From Oscillospiraceae bacterium (lineage in GTDB: Bacteria; Bacillota; Clostridia; Oscillospirales; Ruminococcaceae), in assembly GCA_009783205.1 (NCBI GenBank), contig WRHO01000006.1, forward strand, positions 1 to 64,000: a stretch of 64,000 nucleotides of DNA, in the 5' to 3' direction. Shown in pieces: positions 1-10,162 of the stretch. Each line of letters opens with the position of its first letter. The first letter of the stretch is position 1. Below the pieces are notes generated by a model, which saw only the letters and a list, made by a program, of their open reading frames with translations, made no database searches and was not told the DNA's origin. The translations under genes and the position numbers were made by a program.

Positions 1-1365
1 AGCGGAAATTCCAGCGTTTCTCTGGCGCACGCGTACGCGACCCGCGCGAAACTTTCCGGCGCCGAAAATCCGGACGCGGCTCTGGCGGACCTGGATAAAG
101 CTGCGGAGCTGAACCCCGCCGAGAGAGAAAAATACCTGCACGCCCGGCTGGAGCTTCTTCTTTCGGAGGGGAAAAATGAGGCGGCCGGCGGGATTATCGA
201 CGATCTGATTCAGAAAGCCGTTCAGGATGAAGACACGGAAACGGTCACGGAACTGAAACGTCTGAAAGTCGTTTTTCTTATGGACCAGGAGTTATTCGCG
301 GAGGCGCTGGCGGTGATCCAGGAAGTCCTGGCGGAAAATCCGGAGGAAGAGGACTTTTTGCAGCTTCAGACGCGGGTTCTGGTAATGCTGAAGCGGTATG
401 AGGAACTGCTGCCGACGCTCGGGAAATTAATCGACAAAGCGGCGCTTGACACCAGCCTGTACGTCCTCCGCGGCACGACGCTTTACACGCTGAACCGGTA
501 TGAGGAGGCTCTGGCGGATTTCGAAAAAGCGGCCGTGCTCTCCGCCGGGAATAAGGACACGCTGGCCATGAAATGGATGGCCATGACGAAAACCGGGAAG
601 ACGGACGACGCGATTCAGGAAGTTCGCGGCCTGCTGAAAATGGACCCGAATAATTTTCCGCTCGCGCTTCAGGAGGTGGAACTTTATCTCCACGCGGAAA
701 GATATAAGGACGTCATGACCCGGCTGGCGGAAATGGAAAAAAAGTTTCTGCCGGAAGAATCGCCGGCGGTGGTGCCTGGCCCCGAAAAAATCGCCGGAAC
801 GAAAACGGTGGACCCGAAATCCGTGGGCGTGCCGGCGGATGACGATCTTCCCGGTCTGGATGATCTTCCCGGACTTCCGGATGAAGACACTCCGCGGGAG
901 ACGAAAAAATCGGCGTCCGATTCCAGGAAAAATCAGGCCGGGACGCTCTACACGCTGCGTGCCAGCGTTTATTTACAGGGCGGGATGCACCAGGCGGCGG
1001 CTGCGGATTATGAAAAAGCGCTGGCGGCGGCTCCCGAAAACGCGCTGGTTCTGAATAATCTCGCCTGGCTGTACGCCACGTCTCCGGAGGCAGCGGTGCG
1101 AAACGCTGCCCGGGCGCTGGAGCTGGCCGTGAAAGCGTGTGAGCTGACGGATTATGAGGAACCCGGATACCTCAGCACGCTGGCGGCGGCGTACGCCGAG
1201 CAGGGAGATTTCGAGAATGCCATGAAGTGGATTCAGAAAAGTCTGGAAATCTGCGGCGACGATTCCGACATCCGAGCGTCTCTGGAAAAAGAGAAAAAGT
1301 CTTATGAAAAAAAGGAGCCGATACGGGAGAAAGAGGAGAAGGCGGACCTGAGCTTTTTGAAATAA
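1..1365 (+). CDS. Tetratricopeptide-repeat protein, 5' partial (frame open from base 1)
   Basis: Frame 1 is open from base 1 through the 280..1365 ORF; TPR-like repeats (ALADLDKAAELNPAEREKY, EEALADFEKAAVLSAGNKD, AAADYEKALAAAPENALVLNNLAWLYA). GC-rich codon usage unlike the rest of the window. Confidence 0.8.
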   Translation, partial: SGNSSVSLAHAYATRAKLSGAENPDAALADLDKAAELNPAEREKYLHARLELLLSEGKNEAAGGIIDDLIQKAVQDEDTETVTELKRLKVVFLMDQELFAEALAVIQEVLAENPEEEDFLQLQTRVLVMLKRYEELLPTLGKLIDKAALDTSLYVLRGTTLYTLNRYEEALADFEKAAVLSAGNKDTLAMKWMAMTKTGKTDDAIQEVRGLLKMDPNNFPLALQEVELYLHAERYKDVMTRLAEMEKKFLPEESPAVVPGPEKIAGTKTVDPKSVGVPADDDLPGLDDLPGLPDEDTPRETKKSASDSRKNQAGTLYTLRASVYLQGGMHQAAAADYEKALAAAPENALVLNNLAWLYATSPEAAVRNAARALELAVKACELTDYEEPGYLSTLAAAYAEQGDFENAMKWIQKSLEICGDDSDIRASLEKEKKSYEKKEPIREKEEKADLSFLK

Positions 1366-1415
1366 TGCGTAATGCGGAATTAATTCCGAATTCCGCATTC
1401 CGAATTCCGCATTAA
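1366..1415. terminator. Inverted-repeat spacer between convergent genes
   Basis: gcgtaatgcggaattaattccgaattccgcattccgaattccgcatta contains overlapping inverted repeats (aatgcggaatt / aattccgcatt). Confidence 0.4.
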
Positions 1416-1889
1416 CTCCCCCAGCCTCTCCACCGGCAGGCCGACGACGTTCGTTTCGCTGCCGGAAATCACGCGCAGCCAGTCGTTTCCGTCCTGATAT
1501 CCGAACGCCCCGGCTTTTCCCTCCCAGAGGCCGGTGGCGAGGTAATCTTCGAGCATTTCTTCCGAAATTGACTCAACATTCGTCATCACTGTTTCAGGTT
1601 GAATCGCCAACTCGGCACTCAAGTCATCTTCAATAATCTCAATTTCATCGACGGAAAAACCTATTTCTCGCTCTGTTTCTTGTTCAACTGCTTCTTGGTC
1701 GATGTCTTGTGACCAAATCCAAACAGGGATTCTATCCTCAGAACTTGCGGTATCCAACACTCCTTGCAATTCAGGTGTAATTTTGCTTTCCCATTCATTG
1801 TTTTCCGCAACAGGAGCGGACGCACCAACAGATAACATTAATGAAAAAGCTAAAGTCAACGATAATGCTCTTTTTCTCAAACTTCTCAT
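1380..1889 (-). CDS. Apparent chimeric ORF: secreted-protein N-terminus joined to a Maf-like C-terminus
   Basis: N-term signal peptide MRSLRKRALSLTLAFSLMLSVGASA followed by acidic sequence; C-term EDYLATGLWEGKAGAFGYQDGNDWLRVISGSETNVVGLPVERLGELM is typical of Maf nucleotide pyrophosphatases. Confidence 0.5.
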   Translation of the reverse strand: MRSLRKRALSLTLAFSLMLSVGASAPVAENNEWESKITPELQGVLDTASSEDRIPVWIWSQDIDQEAVEQETEREIGFSVDEIEIIEDDLSAELAIQPETVMTNVESISEEMLEDYLATGLWEGKAGAFGYQDGNDWLRVISGSETNVVGLPVERLGELMRNSECGIRN

Positions 1890-1916
1890 GCTTTACTTCC
1901 TTTCGTTTTTTCAAAT

Positions 1917-2732
1917 TTATCTATAACGTGAACCATAAGGCAACGTAGTCACGTTATACGATATTAGATTTTCAATATCGTCAAGAACATCACTATCCAC
2001 TTCAATCAACAATAAACTTGTAGTTTCCCAAGGGTCTGTAAAACCGGGATTAAAAACTGCTGAAGACACAATTAACTGATTCTCGAAAACAAAAACTGCC
2101 TCTATGTCAATTTCTTCCATTCTAACTCTGCTATCGTGATATACTATTATAGCACGATTGATAAAATAATTTTCATCGAATTCATCAGAATAACTTTCAC
2201 GATAATAAAGGTAAGGCGTATCTTCAAAAATTGATACAAATTCATCACGTGTTCTTGCAAGATATAATTCAATAGCATAAGGATATTTGTTATTTGCCAT
2301 AGAACTCGAAGTATAATCACCAATAACCCTAAACTCAACTTCTTCAGCCTCTTGAGGGATAGACGCAATAGGGCTTATAACCTCTGAAACAAAATGTGGC
2401 TCGGTCACTGGTGGTTCAGTCACTGGCGGTTCGGTCACTGGCGGCTCAACTATACTCTCCCCCATCACCATCTTATCCCCAATCCCGACAAGTCCGCGCA
2501 ACACGAGTAGCCCGTCCCCGATGTCGAGCTTTTCATTCTTGTTGAAGTCATGCGTCGCGACTGTTGCCACGTTCGGCAGCTTCACACACTCACGCAGAAC
2601 CGCCAACGCGTCATCCATAGTGGCGTATTGGGGTTTATCAGTTTCAGTAGTTGCGCCGACCATGAATGACATTGCGATTGCGGCAGTAAGCAAAATTGCT
2701 GTTAATTTTTTTGGAATGCACATATAATTCAT
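1917..2732 (-). CDS. Secreted dockerin-like protein with (PPVTE)n linker
   Basis: Signal peptide; dockerin-like MDDALAVLRECVKLPNVATVATHDFNKNEKLDIGDGLLVLRGLVG; PPVTEPPVTEPPVTEP linker. Confidence 0.6.
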   Translation of the reverse strand: MNYMCIPKKLTAILLTAAIAMSFMVGATTETDKPQYATMDDALAVLRECVKLPNVATVATHDFNKNEKLDIGDGLLVLRGLVGIGDKMVMGESIVEPPVTEPPVTEPPVTEPHFVSEVISPIASIPQEAEEVEFRVIGDYTSSSMANNKYPYAIELYLARTRDEFVSIFEDTPYLYYRESYSDEFDENYFINRAIIVYHDSRVRMEEIDIEAVFVFENQLIVSSAVFNPGFTDPWETTSLLLIEVDSDVLDDIENLISYNVTTLPYGSRYR

Positions 2733-2991
2733 GTTAATTCTCCATTAAAAAAATTCATTTTGATAACAATGATTAAGTATGTTATAAAAAGTGAAATATG
2801 GTTTACACCAAGTTCTTTATCTTACTTATCACACATTTATTATATGATAAATTATTCAGTTTGTCAACACATATTTATCAAATTATTATTTTTTGTAGAC
2901 ACTCACAAAATTGATAACTAAATTGCACATATCGTTGTGCAATTTAACTGCATCGCATCGACTGGTAATAATTGTATTTACAAAATTAGTC

Positions 2992-4182
2992 CACGTTCGT
3001 TTCATAAATTCTTTACACAATCCCATATAAAGTGTATAATGGTCATATGGGGGTACAGATATATGACTAAAATACATTCAAAATTTGCAATCATTGAAGA
3101 CTGGCGTAACCAAAGCTATGTCAAGCACAATCTAAGCGATATTTTAATTCTGATAATGGGAGCTGTGATAAGCGGAATAACCGAGCTTGCAGAAATGATG
3201 GAGTATTTCGAGAATAAAATCGACTTTTTTACAGAACATTTCGGCATAACGGCATATCCGTCAAAACCTACAATCAGCCGCTTTCTAAGCGTGATTGACG
3301 GAGAAAAAGTCGGTCAAATAATTATTCAAATAATGGTTGAAAGTGTTGATGAACTCGGTGATATAATTTCTGTTGACGGAAAAACCATGCGAAGCACTGT
3401 CAAAAAAGATAAGCCCAATTCCGCACTTCAAATACTGTCCGCTTACGCCGTTGAAAGCGGCATTGTTATCGGGCAAGAAGCGATTTCCAATGAAGATAAA
3501 ACAAACGAAATCCCGGTTTTTAGGGAAATGCTCGAATTTATGAATATCAAAGGCAAAACGATTACCGGCGATGCCATGCACTGTCAAAAAGAAACCTGTG
3601 CGAAAATTATTGCCGGCGGTGGTGATTACGTGTTCGGACTTAAAGGCAACCAAAGCGGAACACTTGAAGATGTCAGCTTGTTTTTTAAGGATAAAATCAA
3701 CAACAATGAGATTGCTAAATTTCACACAATCGAACAAAACGGCGGCAGAATCGAAAAAAGAATTTGTGCTGTAAGCACCGCTTTAGACGGTCTTCATCAT
3801 GCCGGAGAATGGGCAGGACTCCGTTCAATTATCGCTGTCAAACGAAAATTTATAGTCGGCGAAAAAACATCAGAAGAAATAAATTATTACATTTCAAGCC
3901 GCGACACAACTGCTGAAGAGTTTTTGAAAATTATCCGGGCACATTGGCGAATTGAGAGTGTGCACTGGTGTCTTGGCGTTATTTGGAATGAGGATGATTC
4001 CGGGATTATTTCGGAAAACGGCAATAAACCCATCAACGCATTTCGCAAATTGGCTTTGCTTGCACACAAAAAATATATTGCAAAACAGACAAAAAAACGC
4101 AGTATTAAGGGAAATGTCTTCGCTTCCTTACTAAATGATGAGGTTTTGCTGGGCGTTATTAGATATTTATGAAACGAACGTG
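2992..4182 (+). mobile_element. ISAs1-family-like insertion sequence
   Basis: 18-bp perfect terminal inverted repeats cacgttcgtttcataaat (2992-3009) and atttatgaaacgaacgtg (4165-4182); flanking 9-bp near-identical direct repeats aaattagtc (2983-2991) and aaattcgtc (4183-4191). Confidence 0.85.
3063..4172 (+). CDS. ISAs1-family transposase (H-repeat associated type)
   Basis: N-term DWRNQSYVKHNLSDILILIMGAVISG...; GDAMHCQKETCAKIIAGGGDYVFGLKGNQ; RAHWRIESVHWCLGVIWNEDDS. Confidence 0.9.
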   Translation: MTKIHSKFAIIEDWRNQSYVKHNLSDILILIMGAVISGITELAEMMEYFENKIDFFTEHFGITAYPSKPTISRFLSVIDGEKVGQIIIQIMVESVDELGDIISVDGKTMRSTVKKDKPNSALQILSAYAVESGIVIGQEAISNEDKTNEIPVFREMLEFMNIKGKTITGDAMHCQKETCAKIIAGGGDYVFGLKGNQSGTLEDVSLFFKDKINNNEIAKFHTIEQNGGRIEKRICAVSTALDGLHHAGEWAGLRSIIAVKRKFIVGEKTSEEINYYISSRDTTAEEFLKIIRAHWRIESVHWCLGVIWNEDDSGIISENGNKPINAFRKLALLAHKKYIAKQTKKRSIKGNVFASLLNDEVLLGVIRYL

Positions 4183-4266
4183 AAATTCGTCTATTAGTGT
4201 AAAATTTTAGTAGGCAAAGCAAAAGGAGAAGCGGCGCACCACTTCTCCTAAAACATACAAAAACCG

Positions 4267-4398
4267 TCAATAATGAGATTGAAAGACTCCATTATGAAAG
4301 TCTGTCGGCAAGGGGCTCGAAAGACCAACGCATAATTTTTCAGAGAAATTTGTTAAACCCCGTTTCAATTGCCCGGAAAGTGTGGTATACTGATTCAT
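4267..4398 (-). pseudogene. N-terminal remnant of an IS transposase
   Basis: aaggag RBS plus ATG gives MNQYTTLSGQLKRGLTNFSEKLCVGLSSPLPTDFHNGVFQSHY*, resembling the N-terminus of an IS1380-like transposase before loss of frame. Too short for the ORF track. Confidence 0.4.
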
Positions 4399-4488
4399 GA
4401 CGAAACTCCTTTTTGTGGTTTTTGATTGGTGGTGTTACAATTCCAATTATACCACTTCTTGTGAGTTTTGTCACTATTTATGCCGTTT

Positions 4489-4956
4489 TTAGGTTTGAAA
4501 AATGGGGAAAGTCAAGATACTCGACATGATTGTTAGTCGAAGCTCGCTGTCGGCATGGAGAGTGTTGATGTTGTCAGATTGGAACAGAACTCCTACTCCT
4601 GCGACTAATAAGTCCTGTGTATATTTGATACTGTCGAGGGTGTTGCGGCTGAATCGGCTGATTTCTTTGGTAACGATGAAATCAAACTTGCCGAGTTTCG
4701 CGTCGTTAATCATTTTCAGAAACGACTCGCGTTTGTTCACGCTTGTCCCGCTTAGTCCCTCGTCGATATAACCCTCAACGTAAGTCCAGTTAGGGGTGTT
4801 TTGTATAAATTCGCTGTAATACTTAACCTGTGCGGACAGGGAATGAAGTTGTTCGTCCTTGTCGGTACTGACGCGGGCGTAGTAGGTGACTCGTAATGGT
4901 ATGTCGTAGACGCTTTTACCTACGTTGAGTTGATTGCGAATATTGTATAAGTCCAT
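4489..4956 (-). pseudogene. Truncated serine recombinase (resolvase N-terminal domain)
   Basis: LRVTYYARVSTDKDEQLHSLSAQVKYYSEFI...IDEGLSGTSVNKRESFLKMINDAKLGKFDFIVTKEISRFSRNTLDSI; ends after the catalytic domain with no recombinase/zinc-ribbon domain. Confidence 0.75.
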
Positions 4957-5176
4957 AATAATAACCTCTTGGCAAACTGTCTTTTGTTTCATTATACTAA
5001 AAACAAGACTAAAAGTCAAGAGGTTAGAAAATAATTATCTGCGGATAATGTCATGTAGTTCATTGACGACAATCAAAATAACTCGTGAGATATAGTGTCA
5101 ATATCCATAAATAGCTCTTGACATTTACATGAGTATGTGCTATACTAAGCAAAACATCGGAAAGGGGAGCGAATCT

Positions 5177-6472
5177 ATGTATCGGAAAATAACACGTTTT
5201 TTGGAAGAATGGAAGAATAGCGCGTATCGTAAACCACTGATTGTTCAAGGCACAAGACAGGTTGGTAAAACTTATTCCATACTTGAATTTGGGCGTAACC
5301 ACTATGAGAACGTGGCATATTTCAATTTTGAACGAAATAAAAAGCTGAAAGAAGTGTTCGACGATGACATCAGTCCCGACTACCTCATTCCGTTGCTTTC
5401 ACATATTTTGGGTCAGACGATTGTTAAAGAAAAAACCTTGATTGTGTTTGATGAAGTACAGATTTGTGAACGTGCGTTGACTTCTTTGAAATATTTCTGT
5501 GAGGAAGCACCGGAATATCACATCATTGTGGCAGGGAGTTTGCTCGGCGTTGCTGTTAATCGTGAGGAGTTCTCTTTCCCGGTCGGTAAGGTAGACATGA
5601 AAACAATGTATCCGATGGATATAGAAGAATTTCTTATTGCTATGGGACAGGAAGACTTGACAAAGAAAATTCGGAATTGTTACAAGTCGGAATCGCCTAT
5701 GCCGTCTGTTTTGCACGATTCGGCTATGCAGTGTTATCGGCAATATCTTGTTGTCGGCGGTATGCCGGAGTGTGTTTTGCAGTTCGCACAAACGGGAGAT
5801 TATATTCTCATTCGCAATATTCAAACAACGATTTTAGCGAATTATCTTGATGATATGAGCAAGTATAACCAACAAAACGAAATCAAAAAAACGCGGCTCA
5901 CTTATAACAACATCACGGTTCAGCTTTCTAAAAAAAATACGCGGTTTCAATATAAGCTGATTAAATTGGGCGGACGTGCCAGAGAATTCGAGAACGCGAT
6001 TGAATGGCTGTGTTTATCCGGGATTGTTTCGCAGGTTCATAAGGTTGAACGTCCTCACAAACCGCTTGATAACAATAAAGATATTGACGCTTTCAAAATT
6101 TACGTGTCTGATTTGGGATTGCTCTGTGCTAAAAAAGAATTAGTGGCCGGTGATGTCCTTTATATGTCTGATGCGCTTGAATATTTCAAAGGAGGAATGT
6201 CTGAAAATTATGTCAATCTCCACTTGACAATGAACGGTTATACCACTTACTATTGGGAATCCGACCGCGGCGCGGAGGTGGATTTTGTTATTCAGTGCGA
6301 CGGCGAAATTATACCCGTTGAAGTAAAGAGCGCGGACAATACACAGGCAAAGAGTTTGAAGGTGTATATCGAAACGTATAAGCCTAAGTACGCTGTAAAG
6401 CTGTCCGCTAAGAATTTCGGGTTCTCTGACGGTAAAAAAATCATTCCGCTGTATGCGGTGTTTGTTTTGTAG
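5177..6472 (+). CDS. AAA ATPase with C-terminal DUF4143
   Basis: P-loop QGTRQVGKTYSI, Walker B TLIVFDEVQ, C-terminal YWESDRGAEVDFVIQCDGEIIPVEVKSA. Confidence 0.85.
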   Translation: MYRKITRFLEEWKNSAYRKPLIVQGTRQVGKTYSILEFGRNHYENVAYFNFERNKKLKEVFDDDISPDYLIPLLSHILGQTIVKEKTLIVFDEVQICERALTSLKYFCEEAPEYHIIVAGSLLGVAVNREEFSFPVGKVDMKTMYPMDIEEFLIAMGQEDLTKKIRNCYKSESPMPSVLHDSAMQCYRQYLVVGGMPECVLQFAQTGDYILIRNIQTTILANYLDDMSKYNQQNEIKKTRLTYNNITVQLSKKNTRFQYKLIKLGGRAREFENAIEWLCLSGIVSQVHKVERPHKPLDNNKDIDAFKIYVSDLGLLCAKKELVAGDVLYMSDALEYFKGGMSENYVNLHLTMNGYTTYYWESDRGAEVDFVIQCDGEIIPVEVKSADNTQAKSLKVYIETYKPKYAVKLSAKNFGFSDGKKIIPLYAVFVL

Positions 6473-6576
6473 AAGTAAAACAAGAGATAAGCCCAAAGGG
6501 CGGGCTTTGCTTGTCCGACGGGCGAATCTTGACGTTTTGTAGATTAAAAAGCATTCATTACAGAAAGAGGTGTTTT

Positions 6577-6885
6577 ATGAGCGGTGGGTTTTGGAATTAC
6601 GAAGATCGGAGTTTAATTTATCTTGCTGATGAATTACGGCGTGAAATTGCTAAGAGCCGTATAAAACAGGGATATGCGAATTATTCAGATGCGTTCATCA
6701 AGGAAATGAGCTGCGTTTATAATTCTACACGCGGATTGGTAGCAAGACTTCGCCGCATGGATTGGGTTTTATCGGGCGATGACGGCGAATCCGATTACAA
6801 GCCGCGTTTAGCGAAGGATATGGCAGAAATTGAATATGATGACCCTGCAAAAGATATAAAGTGGCTTGAAAGCCTCGAAAATTAA
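6577..6885 (+). CDS. Hypothetical protein
   Basis: ORF after gaaagaggtgttttATG; no recognisable domain. Confidence 0.45.
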   Translation: MSGGFWNYEDRSLIYLADELRREIAKSRIKQGYANYSDAFIKEMSCVYNSTRGLVARLRRMDWVLSGDDGESDYKPRLAKDMAEIEYDDPAKDIKWLESLEN

Positions 6886-6940
6886 AATAAATTTTCCAGT
6901 TTTTCGGTTTTTGAAAGCTAACCACTTCACCAAATTAAAG

Positions 6941-6979
6941 CCCCCTCAAGTCCGCTTTGTAAACGTCTTTGAGGGGGTT
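6941..6979 (-). terminator. Hairpin between hypothetical ORF and tRNA-Ser
   Basis: ccccctcaag...ctttgaggggg stem; T-rich tract follows on the minus strand. Confidence 0.5.
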
Positions 6980-6980
6980 A

Positions 6981-7069
6981 CGCGAAGGGAGGGATTCGAA
7001 CCCTCGGTGGGGTATAAGCCCACATACGATTTCCAATCGTACGCCTTAGACCAACTCAGCCACCTTCGC
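6981..7069 (-). tRNA. tRNA-Ser(GGA)
   Basis: Acceptor GCGAAGG/CCTTCGC with G discriminator, anticodon stem-loop gtacgattGGAaatcgtat, long variable arm, ggttcgaatcc T-loop. Confidence 0.93.
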
Positions 7070-7077
7070 CTAAAAAT

Positions 7078-7137
7078 GGGACAAATTGTATATGTGATTT
7101 CCAATCGTGCGCCTTAGACCAGCTCAGCCACCTGTCC
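7078..7137 (-). pseudogene. Truncated tRNA-Ser(GGA)-like copy
   Basis: ggacaggtggctgagctggtctaaggcgcacgattggaaatc repeats the D-arm and anticodon arm of the adjacent tRNA-Ser, but variable and T arms are missing. Confidence 0.7.
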
Positions 7138-7242
7138 AATAACCGTATATAATTAACTATAACATAATATCAGATTTTTATACAGTTGTCAACCCTAAAA
7201 AATGAAAAAACGCGAAAAATCCGCAATAACCGTAAAATAGAT

Positions 7243-7596
7243 TCACCGTTCATTATAAATCCGCTCAAAAAGCTCATCAAGCCTTTTGTTTTCGCCAATC
7301 AACGAAAGATACCCAAATAAAGCCTCTAACCCGGTAGCCATTCTGTATTCGTGAACGGTAGCCGACTTAGGAACCTGTGAATTAGCGTTGCGCCCCCGTC
7401 GTAAAATGTCGGCTTCTTCATCAGATAAAAGCGGTTCAATAATTGCCGCTCCTTTCGCCTGAAACGATGCGCGGACTTTTGAAACCGAAGCCGAATGTAG
7501 TTTTCTTACCGACAAATTTGAATCCGAAACGACAATTCTGCGAACTAAAACCTCATAAACCGCATCCCCGTAAAAAGCCAACGCAATAGGGTTCAT
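7243..7596 (-). CDS. mrnC: Mini-ribonuclease III
   Basis: NPIALAFYGDAVYEVLVRR...LRRGRNANS...VHEYRMATGLEALFGYLSL. Confidence 0.9.
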   Translation of the reverse strand: MNPIALAFYGDAVYEVLVRRIVVSDSNLSVRKLHSASVSKVRASFQAKGAAIIEPLLSDEEADILRRGRNANSQVPKSATVHEYRMATGLEALFGYLSLIGENKRLDELFERIYNER

Positions 7597-7648
7597 TTTC
7601 TTAGCCTTTTCTCTTGTAATAAAGAATCCCCCCTTGTTAAACTATTTC

Positions 7649-8986
<1,338 letters not shown>

Positions 8987-9001
8987 TTAAAACTGTCCTA
9001 A

Positions 9002-9259
9002 TTATTCACCGTCATAAACGCTGACCTTTTTACGGGTCTTGTCTAATCGCTCAAACCGCACCCTGCCGTCGCTTTTAGCGAACAATGTGTGGTCTTTTCC
9101 GACGCCGACATTTGTCCCCGCGTGAATCTTTGTTCCGCGCTGACGAACAAGTATATTACCCGCAAGCACAAACTGACCGTCTGCTCTTTTTGGGCCTAAT
9201 CGTTTAGACTCGCTGTCTCTGCCGTTCCTACTGGAACCCATACCTTTCTTATGTGCCAT
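9002..9259 (-). CDS. rpmA: 50S ribosomal protein L27
   Basis: [48 protein letters not shown]. Confidence 0.97.
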   Translation of the reverse strand: MAHKKGMGSSRNGRDSESKRLGPKRADGQFVLAGNILVRQRGTKIHAGTNVGVGKDHTLFAKSDGRVRFERLDKTRKKVSVYDGE

Positions 9260-9309
9260 AATAAATCCTTTCTAATTCATACAATCAATATGCAACCGTC
9301 AATTGCTCG

Positions 9310-9618
9310 TTATACACCCTTTATTTCCTCAATCTTAATCTTGCTGTAAGGTTGACGATGTCCGAGCTTACGCTTACTGCTCTTCTTTGGTTTATAGGTA
9401 AAAACCGTAATTTTCTTGGCTTTACCGTTTTTAATTACCGTCGCTCTGACCTTTGCATTGCTCACATATGGGTCGCCAATTTTGGTGGTCTTTCCGCCAA
9501 CCATAACAACCTTATCGAACACAATTTCGCCAAACGCCTGTTCAAGCTTTTCGATAAAAAGCTCATCGCCCTCTTTAACCTGATACTGTTTGCCTCCGGT
9601 TTCGATTACCGCGTACAT
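9310..9618 (-). CDS. rplU: 50S ribosomal protein L21
   Basis: [25 protein letters not shown]...[14 protein letters not shown]. Confidence 0.97.
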   Translation of the reverse strand: MYAVIETGGKQYQVKEGDELFIEKLEQAFGEIVFDKVVMVGGKTTKIGDPYVSNAKVRATVIKNGKAKKITVFTYKPKKSSKRKLGHRQPYSKIKIEEIKGV

Positions 9619-9891
9619 AATAGAATACACCTCTTTTGTTTTAAGACTCGCTGTGATATACCGTTTAAATTATACAATTTGCGGTATAAATGGCGGCATG
9701 AATAAGCTCTTAATCTGCGGTTTCTCTTTAGCTTTTAATTAGTTTCTAATTTCTTTTAAATTCTAATCTAACTTCTAAAGAGTACCCGCAAGCCATTCAC
9801 AAGCGGCGTTGAACATATTACCATATAAATTACAGTTTGTCAAGCGTTTTTTCTAAATTTATGAAATTTTTCACGATTTTTCGCAAAAATA

Positions 9892-10070
9892 TCAATCCGA
9901 TATCGTTATCTTTATATTTTCCCTCGGTATACCTGTAGCATTAAAAATCAACCCGTACCATGAATCAATCTCATCATGAGTCATAAATCCCGAATCGACC
10001 TCAAGCAATATCCATGCCATCGCCTCCGTATATCTATATGACAATTGAAAATGATGTTTTGTTACAAGAA
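9892..10070 (-). pseudogene. Possible coding remnant with no start codon
   Basis: Open frame HHFQLSYRYTEAMAWILLEVDSGFMTHDEIDSWYGLIFNATGIPRENIKITISD* has protein-like composition but no ATG/RBS. Confidence 0.3.
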
Positions 10071-10162
10071 ATAAAAATATTGTATTTGAAACAAGTGGAG
10101 CGGTAAATTACCGCCCCACCATATTCGCCGACTCCGACTATTGGCAAATAGCTTCAGTATAT

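Noticed and set aside
5177-6885. AAA/DUF4143 ATPase plus small ORF as a defence system
   Set aside because: DUF4143 ATPases are common orphans; the small ORF has no recognised domain and nothing else supports a system.
9620-9790. Ribosomal L21 leader RNA upstream of rplU
   Set aside because: Plausible location, but I could not establish the secondary structure by eye; needs Rfam/Infernal.
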